Shown: piece after piece, positions 42,596 through 50,577 of the stretch
Layout: each line of letters begins with the position of its first letter
Position numbering within the stretch: position 1 is the stretch's first letter
Assembly (NCBI RefSeq): GCF_900302445.1
Contig: NZ_ONZF01000009.1
Coordinates: forward strand, 1-64,000
Reading direction: 5' to 3'
Length of the DNA: 64,000 bases
Source: Palleronia abyssalis
GTDB lineage: Bacteria; Pseudomonadota; Alphaproteobacteria; Rhodobacterales; Rhodobacteraceae
Program-made: the position numbers and the translations under genes
Notes under the pieces: generated by a model
Database searches by the model: none
Told to the model about the DNA's origin: nothing
What the model saw: the letters and a program-made list of their open reading frames with translations, nothing else

Positions 42596-43726
42596 ATGAA
42601 GGTCAGGATACACAAGCTGTTCGAGTATCTGCTGGATACCGTCGATGCCGAACCCGAGGCGATCGTCGGGTTCTCGCTGTCGACCTCGCCCAAGCTGGGC
42701 GAATTTCTGGACGACATGGACCCCGACCTGCCGCTGGACTGGAACCAGCGGTCCTTTCGGGGCCTGCCCGAGCTGCGCGACCATGTGCTGCGGCAGGCGG
42801 GGCTGACCGGCCTCTGCGCGCCCGACGACGTTCTGATCACCGCCGGTGCAGCCGAGGCGAACTATCTGGCGCTGCGCCAGCTTCTGTCCCCCGGCGACCG
42901 GATGGTCACGGAAACCCCCGGCTGGCCCCAGGCCGAGGTTCTGGGCCGCGCACAGGAGGCCGAGATCGTCACAGTTCCCCGCAACGAGGCCGACGGATGG
43001 CGCATGCCGCTGGACAAGCTGGCCGAGGCGGTGACTCCGGGGACGAAACTGATCTTCCTGTCCAACCCGAACAACCCGACCGGGCGGATGATGGACGCGA
43101 GCGAGCTGATGCAGGTGGCCGAGATCGCGCGCCGCGCCGATGCCTGGCTGATCGTGGACGAGGTCTATGCAGGTCTGGAATGGGAGGGGGAGCGTGCCCC
43201 GTCGATCGCGGGCCTGTATGAGAAGGGGATCACCACGGGCAGCGTCTCGAAGGCGTTGGGGTTGCAGGGGCTGCGCACCGGCTGGCTGATCTGCCGCGAT
43301 CCCGGAATGGTACAGGACGCAGTCATCCTGCGCGAAAATGCCAGCGAGATCATGAATATCCTCGGCGAAGTCGTGGCCGAGATCGCGCTCCGCCCCGAAC
43401 GTCTGGACCCCGCGCTGAAGGCCGCGCGAGAGGAAGGGCGCGCCGGGCTGGCCCGGATGGACGAATTCGTGGCCCAAACCGACGGGCTGTCCTGGGTGCG
43501 CCCTCAAGCGGGGCTGATCGGTCTGGCCCGCCTGCCCCACGACATCGACGGAGAAGACTTCGCGCGCCGCCTTTTGGGCGATCCGTGGCGCACCTTCCTT
43601 CTGCCCGGCGCTGCCTACGAGCAGCCGAACCACATCCGGCTGGGCGTCGGCGGCGGGCCGGGCACGAACCTCGAGACCGGGCTGGAGCGGTTGGCCGACT
43701 GCCTGAACAGCTGGCCGGGGCGGTGA
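42596..43726 (+). CDS. Class I/II PLP aminotransferase
   Basis: A 376-residue fold-type I aminotransferase. It has the substrate and PLP elements ITAGAAEANYLAL, LSNPNNPTGRMM, VDEVYAGLEWEG and the PLP Lys in TGSVSKALGLQGLRTGW, with a C-terminal Arg in NHIRLGVGGG that binds the alpha-carboxylate. It transaminates an amino acid with a 2-keto acid. In this setting tryptophan to indolepyruvate, feeding the neighbouring indolepyruvate oxidoreductase, is a natural guess but unproven. The start at 42596 has AAGG six bases upstream. Its stop abuts that of the converging oxidoreductase subunit. Confidence 0.9.
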   Translation: MKVRIHKLFEYLLDTVDAEPEAIVGFSLSTSPKLGEFLDDMDPDLPLDWNQRSFRGLPELRDHVLRQAGLTGLCAPDDVLITAGAAEANYLALRQLLSPGDRMVTETPGWPQAEVLGRAQEAEIVTVPRNEADGWRMPLDKLAEAVTPGTKLIFLSNPNNPTGRMMDASELMQVAEIARRADAWLIVDEVYAGLEWEGERAPSIAGLYEKGITTGSVSKALGLQGLRTGWLICRDPGMVQDAVILRENASEIMNILGEVVAEIALRPERLDPALKAAREEGRAGLARMDEFVAQTDGLSWVRPQAGLIGLARLPHDIDGEDFARRLLGDPWRTFLLPGAAYEQPNHIRLGVGGGPGTNLETGLERLADCLNSWPGR

Positions 43727-45355
43727 TCAGGCCGACCCGGCGGTCGTGAAGCTGCGGATCGTCTGCAGCGCGCCCTCCAGCGCCTCGCCCTTCGGGTCCT
43801 TCAGGGCCGCCGCGATCAGCCGCGCGGTCCAGTCGGCTGCATCCTCGCGCCCCTCGACCAGGGCCGCACCCGACATGGCCTTGTCGAACTTCGCCAACCC
43901 GCGGGCGTGGGTGTCGCTGTAGCCCTTGATCAGGCGGCGGATCTTCAGCGTCTCGACCGCGTGGGCATAATCGCTGTCGATCCGCCCCAGCGCGGCCGTC
44001 ATCCACGCGTCGATATGGTCCATCTCACGCCCGTGCCGCAGCAGCGACCGCCGCCAGCGCCGCAGTCCCGCGGCAAGGTACAGCGCGGTGAAGCCGGCCA
44101 GGCGATCCGTCCGCACCCGGCGCCCGCGGTTGACCAGCCAGTCCAGCCGTCGCAAGGCGTTCGGCCGCGCCTCGACCCAGGCACCAAGGCGGCGGGGCAT
44201 GACGCTGATCGCCTCGGCCGATCCGGGGTGAAGGTACTCGGTCACCTGGACCAGCGTGCCCTCGGGGGCGCGCATCTCGTCGGTGATCCGGGCAAACCGG
44301 CCCCTGCGGGTCTTGAGATCCGCGACACGCAGGATGTCGTCATAGGCCATCGCGTTCGCAAGATATTTCGCCGCGGTGGCGGTGAATTCGAACGCCTTCG
44401 CCTCGCCGCCCGCGGTACGGTCACGCGCAAGGATCGCGTCCAGCCGGTCGAGGTAATCGCGCCCGTAGTCCAGATCTTGGTAGTCCACCAACTTGCGCAG
44501 GCCGACGCGCGCCATTTCGGCAACCGGCCCGGGCAGTGCGGTGGCGCGGTCCGACAGCTTGGCCCACTCGCGCAGCATCCCGTCCGGGCCTGCCATACGC
44601 TCGGGGCCGGCATCCTCCTCGACCGGGGTCGCGGCGGGGGGCAGCGTGCCACCGGGGGCGGGGGCATCCTTGTCCAGTTCGACCGTGGTCGGGGTCCGGC
44701 CCTGTGCGGCGGCCTCGCGCGAGATTTCGAACGCGGCGAGCGAGGCCTCGACCCCGCGGCCCGAGGCGCGGATCGTCTCGCGATAGGTCTCGACCTCGAA
44801 GGGCAGCGCGTCCGATCCGGCCAGCGCGCCGAACAGGCTGGCCGAGATCACGCTGCCCGCCTCGCGGGCCATTTCCTCCATGTCGAAGGCGATGAAGCGG
44901 GCGGCACTTTCGCCCGCGGCCTTCGCCACCGCGCTGCTGTCCGCCAGCCCCGAGCCCGGAACGATCTTCTCGCTGACGGCCAGCGCACGATGCGACGACG
45001 CGATCAGCGTGGTTCGGTCGGAAGTGACAAAGCCGCGCATGATGGCGCGCCCGGCTTCCATCATCTCGGCCGCGATCAGAATGTCCACGTCCCCTTCGGC
45101 CGGGGCCAGAGCGAAGACGGGCTGCCGACCGCTTTCGGGCAGCATCTCGACATAATAGATCGTGGCGCCCGTGCGCTGTGCGACGCCCGCGACCGAGGTG
45201 GCCTGCACCGCATATCCGTTGCGCTCGGCCAGGTCGACGATCCAGTTCGTCAGAACACCGCCACCCTGCCCGCCCACGGCCATCACGGCCAGCTTGACGA
45301 CCTGGTCCAGACGCATGTCGGGGGCCTTCGGCTCGAGTATTGCCGCATCGTTCAT
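43727..45355 (-). CDS. iorB: Indolepyruvate ferredoxin oxidoreductase, gamma/beta-type subunit with long C-terminal extension
   Basis: A 542-residue protein. Residues about 20-210 form the pyruvate/ketoisovalerate oxidoreductase gamma domain (MAVGGQGGGVLTNWIVDLAE, TSVAGVAQRTGATIYYVEM). The rest, about 250-540, is a mostly helical extension, DUF6537-like, that the short archaeal IorB lacks. With the TPP subunit it oxidatively decarboxylates an aryl-pyruvate to aryl-acetyl-CoA and reduces ferredoxin. The start at 45355 overlaps the stop of the larger subunit by ATGA. It ends the operon, abutting the converging aminotransferase stop. Confidence 0.88.
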   Translation of the reverse strand: MNDAAILEPKAPDMRLDQVVKLAVMAVGGQGGGVLTNWIVDLAERNGYAVQATSVAGVAQRTGATIYYVEMLPESGRQPVFALAPAEGDVDILIAAEMMEAGRAIMRGFVTSDRTTLIASSHRALAVSEKIVPGSGLADSSAVAKAAGESAARFIAFDMEEMAREAGSVISASLFGALAGSDALPFEVETYRETIRASGRGVEASLAAFEISREAAAQGRTPTTVELDKDAPAPGGTLPPAATPVEEDAGPERMAGPDGMLREWAKLSDRATALPGPVAEMARVGLRKLVDYQDLDYGRDYLDRLDAILARDRTAGGEAKAFEFTATAAKYLANAMAYDDILRVADLKTRRGRFARITDEMRAPEGTLVQVTEYLHPGSAEAISVMPRRLGAWVEARPNALRRLDWLVNRGRRVRTDRLAGFTALYLAAGLRRWRRSLLRHGREMDHIDAWMTAALGRIDSDYAHAVETLKIRRLIKGYSDTHARGLAKFDKAMSGAALVEGREDAADWTARLIAAALKDPKGEALEGALQTIRSFTTAGSA

Positions 45356-47496
45356 CGCACCACCTCCCGCGCCAGACGGGTCGAGGCGCGCCGTTCCTGC
45401 AGCCAGTCGATGGCACGGCGGTGCCAGCGGGCCATGCGGCTCTCGGCCTTGCCGGGGTTATGGACCAGATCGGCCTGATAGAAGGACGGGCACAGCACGG
45501 CGGCATCGGCAACCTCGCCGCAATTCCCGCAACCGACGCAGGACTGGTCGATATGCGCGATGGGATCGTCGCGCAGCGGGTCGTCGGGCATCTTCAGCGT
45601 CAGGGACGGACAGCCCGACAGGCGCATGCAGGCGTGATCACCGGTGCAGACTTCCTCGTCCACGCCGAACTTGGGGCGTTCCACCCTGCGGCCGTCCTTG
45701 ATCGCCTTGGCCAGCAGGGGCTTCTCGCGCCTTTGCCGGTTCAGCATGCATTCCGAGGAGGCCACGATGACCTTCGGCCCCTCGTGGTCGGTGGTCAGTG
45801 CGTCGCGCAGGGTCTTTCGCATCCGGCCCACGTCATAGGTCCGGTCGATCTGGCGCACCCATTTGACGCCGACGCCCTTCAGCGCATCGGTGATCGGGTT
45901 CTTCGTGGCCTTGGTGCGGTTGCTCGCGCGGCTGGACAGGATGTCCTGCCCGCCCGTTGCGGCGGAATAGTAGTTGTCGACGACGATGGTCACGCCGTCC
46001 GACTTGTTGAACACCGCATTCCCGATCGAAGACGACAGCCCGTTATGCCAGAACCCCCCGTCCCCCATGATCGAGATCGGGCGCTTCTCTCCCCCGCCAT
46101 CGAACGCCGCATTTGACGCGGGGCCAAGCCCGTAGCCCATCGTCGTGCCGCCGATTTCAAAGGGTGGCATGATGGAAAACAGGTGGCAGCCGATATCGGC
46201 CGAAATCTGGTGGGGGCCCATCTCTTCCTCGACCAGCTTCATCGCGGCGAAGATGGGGCGTTCGGGGCAGCCGGTGCAGAAGCCGGGCGGGCGGCCGGGC
46301 ACGACCTCGGAGAGGTCGGGCGGGGCCGCGGGGCGGTTCGGGGCGCGGCCGCGATCGGGCAGGATGTCGGGGGCATGGCGGACCATGAAGCTTTCGATTC
46401 CGTCCAGCATGACCTGACCGGTATATTCGCCCGCCATCGGCAGAACGTCCTTGCCCGCGATCTTCACCGCGTGACCTGCCTTGTGCAGGATCGAGCGCAG
46501 CGCCTGTTCGATGTAGTCGGGCTGGCCTTCCTCGACGATCAGGACCGCGTCCTTACCCTCGCAGAACGCCAGGAACTCATCCTCGACCAGCGGGTAGGTC
46601 ACGTTCAGGCAATAGAGCGGCACGTCGGTGTCGCCATAGACATCCGCCAGACCCAGCCGCTGCAGGGCGCGAATCACGCCGTTATACATGCCGCCCTGAA
46701 GAACGATCCCGACCTTGCCGGCATCCGGTCCGAAGCGTTCGTTCAGCCCGTGGGACTTTATGTAGTCGACTGCGGCGGGCCAGCGTTTCTCGATCTTCTC
46801 GTGCTCGTGCCGGAACGAGGCGGGGGGCAGGACGATGCGGTTCGTATCGCGGCGCGGCTCCGACAGGGCGTCTTTCACGGTCAGCGGCGGCGGCACGTTG
46901 TCCTTGGCCTGAAACGCGCCGTGGACGTGGCAGCATCGGATGCGGACCTGAAGCATGACGGGGGTGTTCGACGCCTCGGACAGCTGGAACCCGTGCGTGA
47001 CCGCGTCGGTGATCGAGGGCAGGTTGGGCCGCGGATCCAGCAGCCAGATCTGCGACTTCATCGCGAAGGCGTGGCTGCGTTCCTGCATGATCGAGGATCC
47101 TTCGCCGTAATCCTCGCCCACGATGATCAAGGCACCCCCGGTCACCCCGCCGGAGGCGAGGTTGGCCAGCGCATCGGACGCGACGTTGGTCCCCACGGTG
47201 GACTTGAAGGTCACGGCCCCGCGGATCGGGTAGTGCACGCTGGCGGCCAGCATGGCGGCGGCGGCGGCCTCGGACGCGTTGGCCTCGAACCTGATGCCCA
47301 GTTCGGCCATCAGATCCTCGGCATCGGCCAGGACGTCCATCAGATGGCTGATCGGCGCGCCCTGATAGCCGCCAACATAGCCCACCCCGTTCTCCAGAAG
47401 CGCCTTGGTGATCGCGAGGATGCCTTCACCGCGAAATGTCTCACCCGCGCCGATGCGCAGGTGTTCGATTTCTTTCTTGAAAGACCGCTCGGCCAT
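45352..47496 (-). CDS. iorA: Indolepyruvate ferredoxin oxidoreductase, TPP and ferredoxin subunit
   Basis: A 714-residue subunit. The N-terminal pyrimidine-binding and central domains begin GAPISHLMDVLADAEDLM. TPP binding is by MGDGGFWHNGLSSSIGNAVFNKSDG and VDNYYSAATGG near residues 475-505, and the C-terminus, about 610-680, holds ferredoxin-like cysteines (CTGDHACMRLSGCPS, CVGCGNCGE, LCPSF). GFCTGCPERP near 405 is the usual CoA-side motif. ATG 47496 is taken because AAAGGGAG precedes it; the upstream ATG at 47526 lies next to the operator. Both subunits together give an oxygen-sensitive aryl-pyruvate oxidoreductase, so the pathway may run at low oxygen or with protection. Confidence 0.93.
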   Translation of the reverse strand: MAERSFKKEIEHLRIGAGETFRGEGILAITKALLENGVGYVGGYQGAPISHLMDVLADAEDLMAELGIRFEANASEAAAAAMLAASVHYPIRGAVTFKSTVGTNVASDALANLASGGVTGGALIIVGEDYGEGSSIMQERSHAFAMKSQIWLLDPRPNLPSITDAVTHGFQLSEASNTPVMLQVRIRCCHVHGAFQAKDNVPPPLTVKDALSEPRRDTNRIVLPPASFRHEHEKIEKRWPAAVDYIKSHGLNERFGPDAGKVGIVLQGGMYNGVIRALQRLGLADVYGDTDVPLYCLNVTYPLVEDEFLAFCEGKDAVLIVEEGQPDYIEQALRSILHKAGHAVKIAGKDVLPMAGEYTGQVMLDGIESFMVRHAPDILPDRGRAPNRPAAPPDLSEVVPGRPPGFCTGCPERPIFAAMKLVEEEMGPHQISADIGCHLFSIMPPFEIGGTTMGYGLGPASNAAFDGGGEKRPISIMGDGGFWHNGLSSSIGNAVFNKSDGVTIVVDNYYSAATGGQDILSSRASNRTKATKNPITDALKGVGVKWVRQIDRTYDVGRMRKTLRDALTTDHEGPKVIVASSECMLNRQRREKPLLAKAIKDGRRVERPKFGVDEEVCTGDHACMRLSGCPSLTLKMPDDPLRDDPIAHIDQSCVGCGNCGEVADAAVLCPSFYQADLVHNPGKAESRMARWHRRAIDWLQERRASTRLAREVVR

Positions 47497-47530
47497 GGGG
47501 CTCCCTTTCGGCTGGGGTTTGGCCATTTAT

Positions 47531-47542
47531 ATCCATTTGCAT
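47531..47542. promoter_or_regulatory. TGCA dyad operator candidate before iorA
   Basis: The sequence reads ATGCAAATGGAT on the minus strand, one base off the perfect ATGCAAATGCAT at 41039-41050. It lies 35-46 bases upstream of the preferred iorA start in the 143-base gap after the MarR gene. Confidence 0.5.
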
Positions 47543-47639
47543 AGAACTTTGCCAAGCGTCTTACGGCGCTCCCCATCCAGAAAAGCCGCTGCGCCGCCGA
47601 TGTCCCATGCGATTGCCGGGCACCGCCCTGACGATGCGA

Positions 47640-48125
47640 TCAAAGATCGTGCAGGCGCACGTTCTTCAGCATCTTCTGCAGCGTTCCGACGAAGGCCGCG
47701 CGTTCGGCATCGTCGATCCCGGTGAACAGTTCCTGATAGCGGGCGTACATCGTGGGCCAGACGGCATCGAACTCGGCCCGTCCCGCATCGGTCAGATAGA
47801 TCTCGCGCACGCGGGCGTCGCTTGCGCGCGCTTCGCGCCGGATCAGGCCGGATTTCTCCATCGCCTCCAGCGTGCGGGACATGGTCGACTGTTCGGTCAC
47901 GGCATAGACCGACAGCTCGTTGATGGTCAGGCCGGGCACCACCGCCAGAACGGCCAGCGTGCGCATCTTGGCCGTCGTCAGGCTTTGCGCGCGGACGGAC
48001 CCTTGCAGATTCGCGTTATAGCGGCCCATGATCCGGTTCATCAGGTAGGGCGCGAAGTGCCACAGCCCGATCTCGCCCAGCGTCTGGTCCGGGCGATCCT
48101 CTTCGGGGGACTGGTCTTCCGCCAT
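47640..48125 (-). CDS. MarR-family transcriptional regulator
   Basis: A 161-residue MarR-type dimeric winged-helix regulator. The DNA-binding helices are in LTINELSVYAVTEQSTMSRTLEAMEKSGLIRRE, with the wing RASDARVREIYLTDAGR, in which the Asp-x-Arg is conserved. These proteins usually repress catabolic operons and release DNA on binding an aromatic acid or CoA thioester. The start at 48125 lies five bases after the stop of the FAD oxidoreductase gene, so it is cotranscribed with the cyclase and oxidoreductase and sits just upstream of iorA. It is the best candidate to bind the WTGCANNTGCAW dyads. Confidence 0.93.
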   Translation of the reverse strand: MAEDQSPEEDRPDQTLGEIGLWHFAPYLMNRIMGRYNANLQGSVRAQSLTTAKMRTLAVLAVVPGLTINELSVYAVTEQSTMSRTLEAMEKSGLIRREARASDARVREIYLTDAGRAEFDAVWPTMYARYQELFTGIDDAERAAFVGTLQKMLKNVRLHDL

Positions 48126-48130
48126 GCGCG

Positions 48131-49696
48131 CTACTTGATCCGGTTCGCCACGAGAACGCCTGACCCGCCACCTAGCCCCGGCCCGGGATGGGTCGAGGCA
48201 CCGATATGCCACAGGTTGCGGATCTCGGTGCGGTGATTGACCGCCCCCTTGAACGGACGCCAGAGGAAAAACTGGTCCAGCGCGCAGGATCCGCCATAGG
48301 GATCGCCGCCGACCAGGTTGACGTTCATCGCCTGAAGATCCGCGGGCGAATGGGCGCTGCGGGCGATCACGCTGTCACGGAATCCATCGATATGCCGTGC
48401 AAGGATGGCCTCGATCCGGTCTGCGTATTCCTCACGCAGGGCGTCTGTCCAGCGACCGTCCGCGGGCACGTCGATCATGCCGGCCGCATCGCCTTTGATC
48501 TGCACGGGGGCCTCGGGCATCTGAAGCCACAGGGTCGCCTTGCCTTCGGGCACCCGTGACGGATCCAGCGCGCTGGACTGGCCGACGCAGATCGTGGGGG
48601 TTTCGGGCAGCATCCCGCGCGCCGCCTCGTTGACGGCCTTCGACACCCCGTCGAGGCCCGGCGTCACGTGGACCAGCGCCACCTTCTCCATCCCCGGTGT
48701 CTTCCAGCGCGGTGGGGCGTCCAGCGCATAGTGCATCTGGAAATTGCCCATGCCGTGCCGGAAGGTCTTCGCGGCTTTGGCAGGCTCGGCCGGGGGATCG
48801 TCCAGAAGCTGGTCGTAAAGCTGCCCCGGCGCGACCGAGGCGATGACGTGGTCCGCGGCGATCCGCTCGCCCCCGGCCAGCCGCACGCCGGTCGCCGCAC
48901 CGCCCGAGGTTTCGATCCGCTCGACCGGGGCGTCGGTGCGGATCGTTCCGCCGTTCTCCTCGATGATGGCGCGCATCCCCTCGACCAGCCGCGCGGCGCC
49001 GCCTTTCACCACGGGCGCGCCCGCGGCCTCGAGCGCGAAGGCGATGACCTTGCCCATCTGCGCGGAATAGGCGGATTCGGGGCCAAGCCCGCAATGCAGC
49101 ACCCAGGGCGCGAAGAGGGCGCGGGACGTCTCGGAGGTAAAGGCCGTTTCCAGCCAGCCGCGTGCGGGGGCCAGCCCCTCACCCAGGAACGCGGCCAGCC
49201 CGCGGGCACCGCGCCGCCACGCCTCGCGTGCCAGAAGGGTTGCGGTCTGGCGCGACCACAGTCCCTGCCCCAGCAGGCCGAAGATAAGGTCGGCATTCGC
49301 ACCGACCCCATCTGCAGCCTGGGCGAACGCGACCCCGTCCCCGGCTGCCAGAGCCTCCAGCGCCGCGACGTTCTTCGCCCGGTCCGTGGTCAGAACGACC
49401 GAGGATCCGCCGGGCCGAAGGACGGCGGTGGGGTGGTCGGTATGCGCGAACTCGACCCCGTGGCGGGCCAGATCGTCCCCCAGCACGGCATAGGCCGGCC
49501 CGGTCAGGAACAGGACGAATGTCGTCGCCATCACGTCATGCAGGAAACCCGGCGCCGTGATCTCGGCGGTGCGCATGCAACCGCCAAGCTGGGATTCCCG
49601 CTCCAGCAGAAGGACCTTGCGGCCCTTCTTGGCCAGCAGCGCGGCGGCGACTAGGCCGTTGATCCCGCTGCCGATGACGACGACATCCCGGCTCAC
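48131..49696 (-). CDS. PYROXD2-like NAD(P)/FAD-dependent oxidoreductase 1
   Basis: A 521-residue FAD protein of the phytoene-desaturase/PYROXD2 group. FAD binding is by VVVIGSGINGLVAAALLAKKG and LLLERESQLGGCMRT. The C-terminal signature is VGGDPYGGSCALDQFFLWRP and HIGASTHPGPGLGGGSG, which closes the FAD site. The reaction is unknown; relatives desaturate or oxidise hydrophobic substrates. A GTG at 49696 is taken as start since it overlaps the cyclase stop as GTGA. A paralogue is at 50578-52140 on the other strand, with the cyclase between them, so the pair could act on one substrate family. Confidence 0.85.
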   Translation of the reverse strand: MSRDVVVIGSGINGLVAAALLAKKGRKVLLLERESQLGGCMRTAEITAPGFLHDVMATTFVLFLTGPAYAVLGDDLARHGVEFAHTDHPTAVLRPGGSSVVLTTDRAKNVAALEALAAGDGVAFAQAADGVGANADLIFGLLGQGLWSRQTATLLAREAWRRGARGLAAFLGEGLAPARGWLETAFTSETSRALFAPWVLHCGLGPESAYSAQMGKVIAFALEAAGAPVVKGGAARLVEGMRAIIEENGGTIRTDAPVERIETSGGAATGVRLAGGERIAADHVIASVAPGQLYDQLLDDPPAEPAKAAKTFRHGMGNFQMHYALDAPPRWKTPGMEKVALVHVTPGLDGVSKAVNEAARGMLPETPTICVGQSSALDPSRVPEGKATLWLQMPEAPVQIKGDAAGMIDVPADGRWTDALREEYADRIEAILARHIDGFRDSVIARSAHSPADLQAMNVNLVGGDPYGGSCALDQFFLWRPFKGAVNHRTEIRNLWHIGASTHPGPGLGGGSGVLVANRIK

Positions 49697-50481
49697 GCGG
49701 GGACGAGCGCCATTGCCCGGATCGGGCTGCCGGTGCCGCGCTGGATCTTCAGCGGTGCCGCGATCAGGACCGCGCCCTTCGCCGGAAGCTGGTCCAGGTT
49801 GGCCAGCGAGGCGAGGCCGAAGCAATTGTCGCGGTGCAGGAAGTTGTGGGCGGGGAACGGCGGCTCGAGGCCCCCCGCACAGCCCGCATCGGTGCCGATG
49901 CATTGCGTGCCCCAGCCGACGATCTTCTTCGACAGCAGGTATTCGATGCATTCAGGCGTCGGCCCGGGCGAATGGGGGCCATTCTCGTCCGCGTTCAGAA
50001 ACTCGTCCTGGCTGCCCGCGCGCTTGTCCCAGTCGGTGCGCATGACGACCCATTCGCCCGCACCGATCTCGCCATGCTCGGCCTCCCACGCCTTGACGTG
50101 ATCGGGGGTCAGCAGGAAATCGGCATCCTCGGCGCCCTCTTTCGAGAAATCGAGGACATTGACCGGGGCGACCACGCGCTGAAGGTCCAGCGTGTCGGTG
50201 AAGCCCTCGTCGTAATCCTTGCCGGTGATCCAGTGGTGCGGCGCGTCGAAATGGGTGCCGGTATGCTCGCCCAGCACCATCCAGTTCCACGCGAAGAACG
50301 GGCCGTCCTCGTCATATTCCGAGATCTTGTGGATCTCGACCTTGGGGGTGTTCTTGGCGAAATCGGGCGGCAGCTGGAGGATCGGTGTATCCGGTCCCAG
50401 CGATCCCGTCAGGTCCACCACCTTGATCTCACCGGCCAGAAGCCTGGCCCCCAGATCCTTCACGACGTCTTCTGCGGACAT
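49693..50481 (-). CDS. Cyclase-family metal hydrolase (kynurenine formamidase / isatin hydrolase-like)
   Basis: A 262-residue cyclase-family (PF04199 type) hydrolase with the metal-binding HTGTHFDAPHHW at residues 73-84 and later HNFLHRDNCFG. Bacterial kynurenine formamidase (KynB) has the same HxGTHxDAPxH motif but is usually nearer 210 residues; isatin hydrolases of marine alphaproteobacteria are close to this length. Either would fit: formylkynurenine hydrolysis would fill the gap between KynA and KynU, and isatin hydrolysis would link to indole breakdown. It heads the operon cyclase, FAD oxidoreductase, MarR. The divergent operator is at 50536. Confidence 0.85.
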   Translation of the reverse strand: MSAEDVVKDLGARLLAGEIKVVDLTGSLGPDTPILQLPPDFAKNTPKVEIHKISEYDEDGPFFAWNWMVLGEHTGTHFDAPHHWITGKDYDEGFTDTLDLQRVVAPVNVLDFSKEGAEDADFLLTPDHVKAWEAEHGEIGAGEWVVMRTDWDKRAGSQDEFLNADENGPHSPGPTPECIEYLLSKKIVGWGTQCIGTDAGCAGGLEPPFPAHNFLHRDNCFGLASLANLDQLPAKGAVLIAAPLKIQRGTGSPIRAMALVPA

Positions 50482-50535
50482 ATGCGCGCTCCCTGTTGTG
50501 GAATTCCTTTTGGTCGGAAGCGTAGACAGAAAAAC

Positions 50536-50547
50536 ATGCACATGCAA
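50536..50547. promoter_or_regulatory. TGCA dyad operator candidate, cyclase / FAD oxidoreductase divergent promoter
   Basis: ATGCACATGCAA (arms ATGCA and TGCAA, centre CA) lies in the 96-base gap between the cyclase start (50481) and the FAD oxidoreductase start (50578). It is the third exact WTGCANNTGCAW match in this part of the window. Confidence 0.5.
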
Positions 50548-50577
50548 ATATCTCTGCGGCAACGACAGGAGATTTGC

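Noticed and set aside
42596-43726. Aminotransferase as an indole-acetaldoxime or MocR-type regulator
   Set aside because: No N-terminal winged helix is present and the protein begins directly with the PLP fold, so a regulator is excluded.
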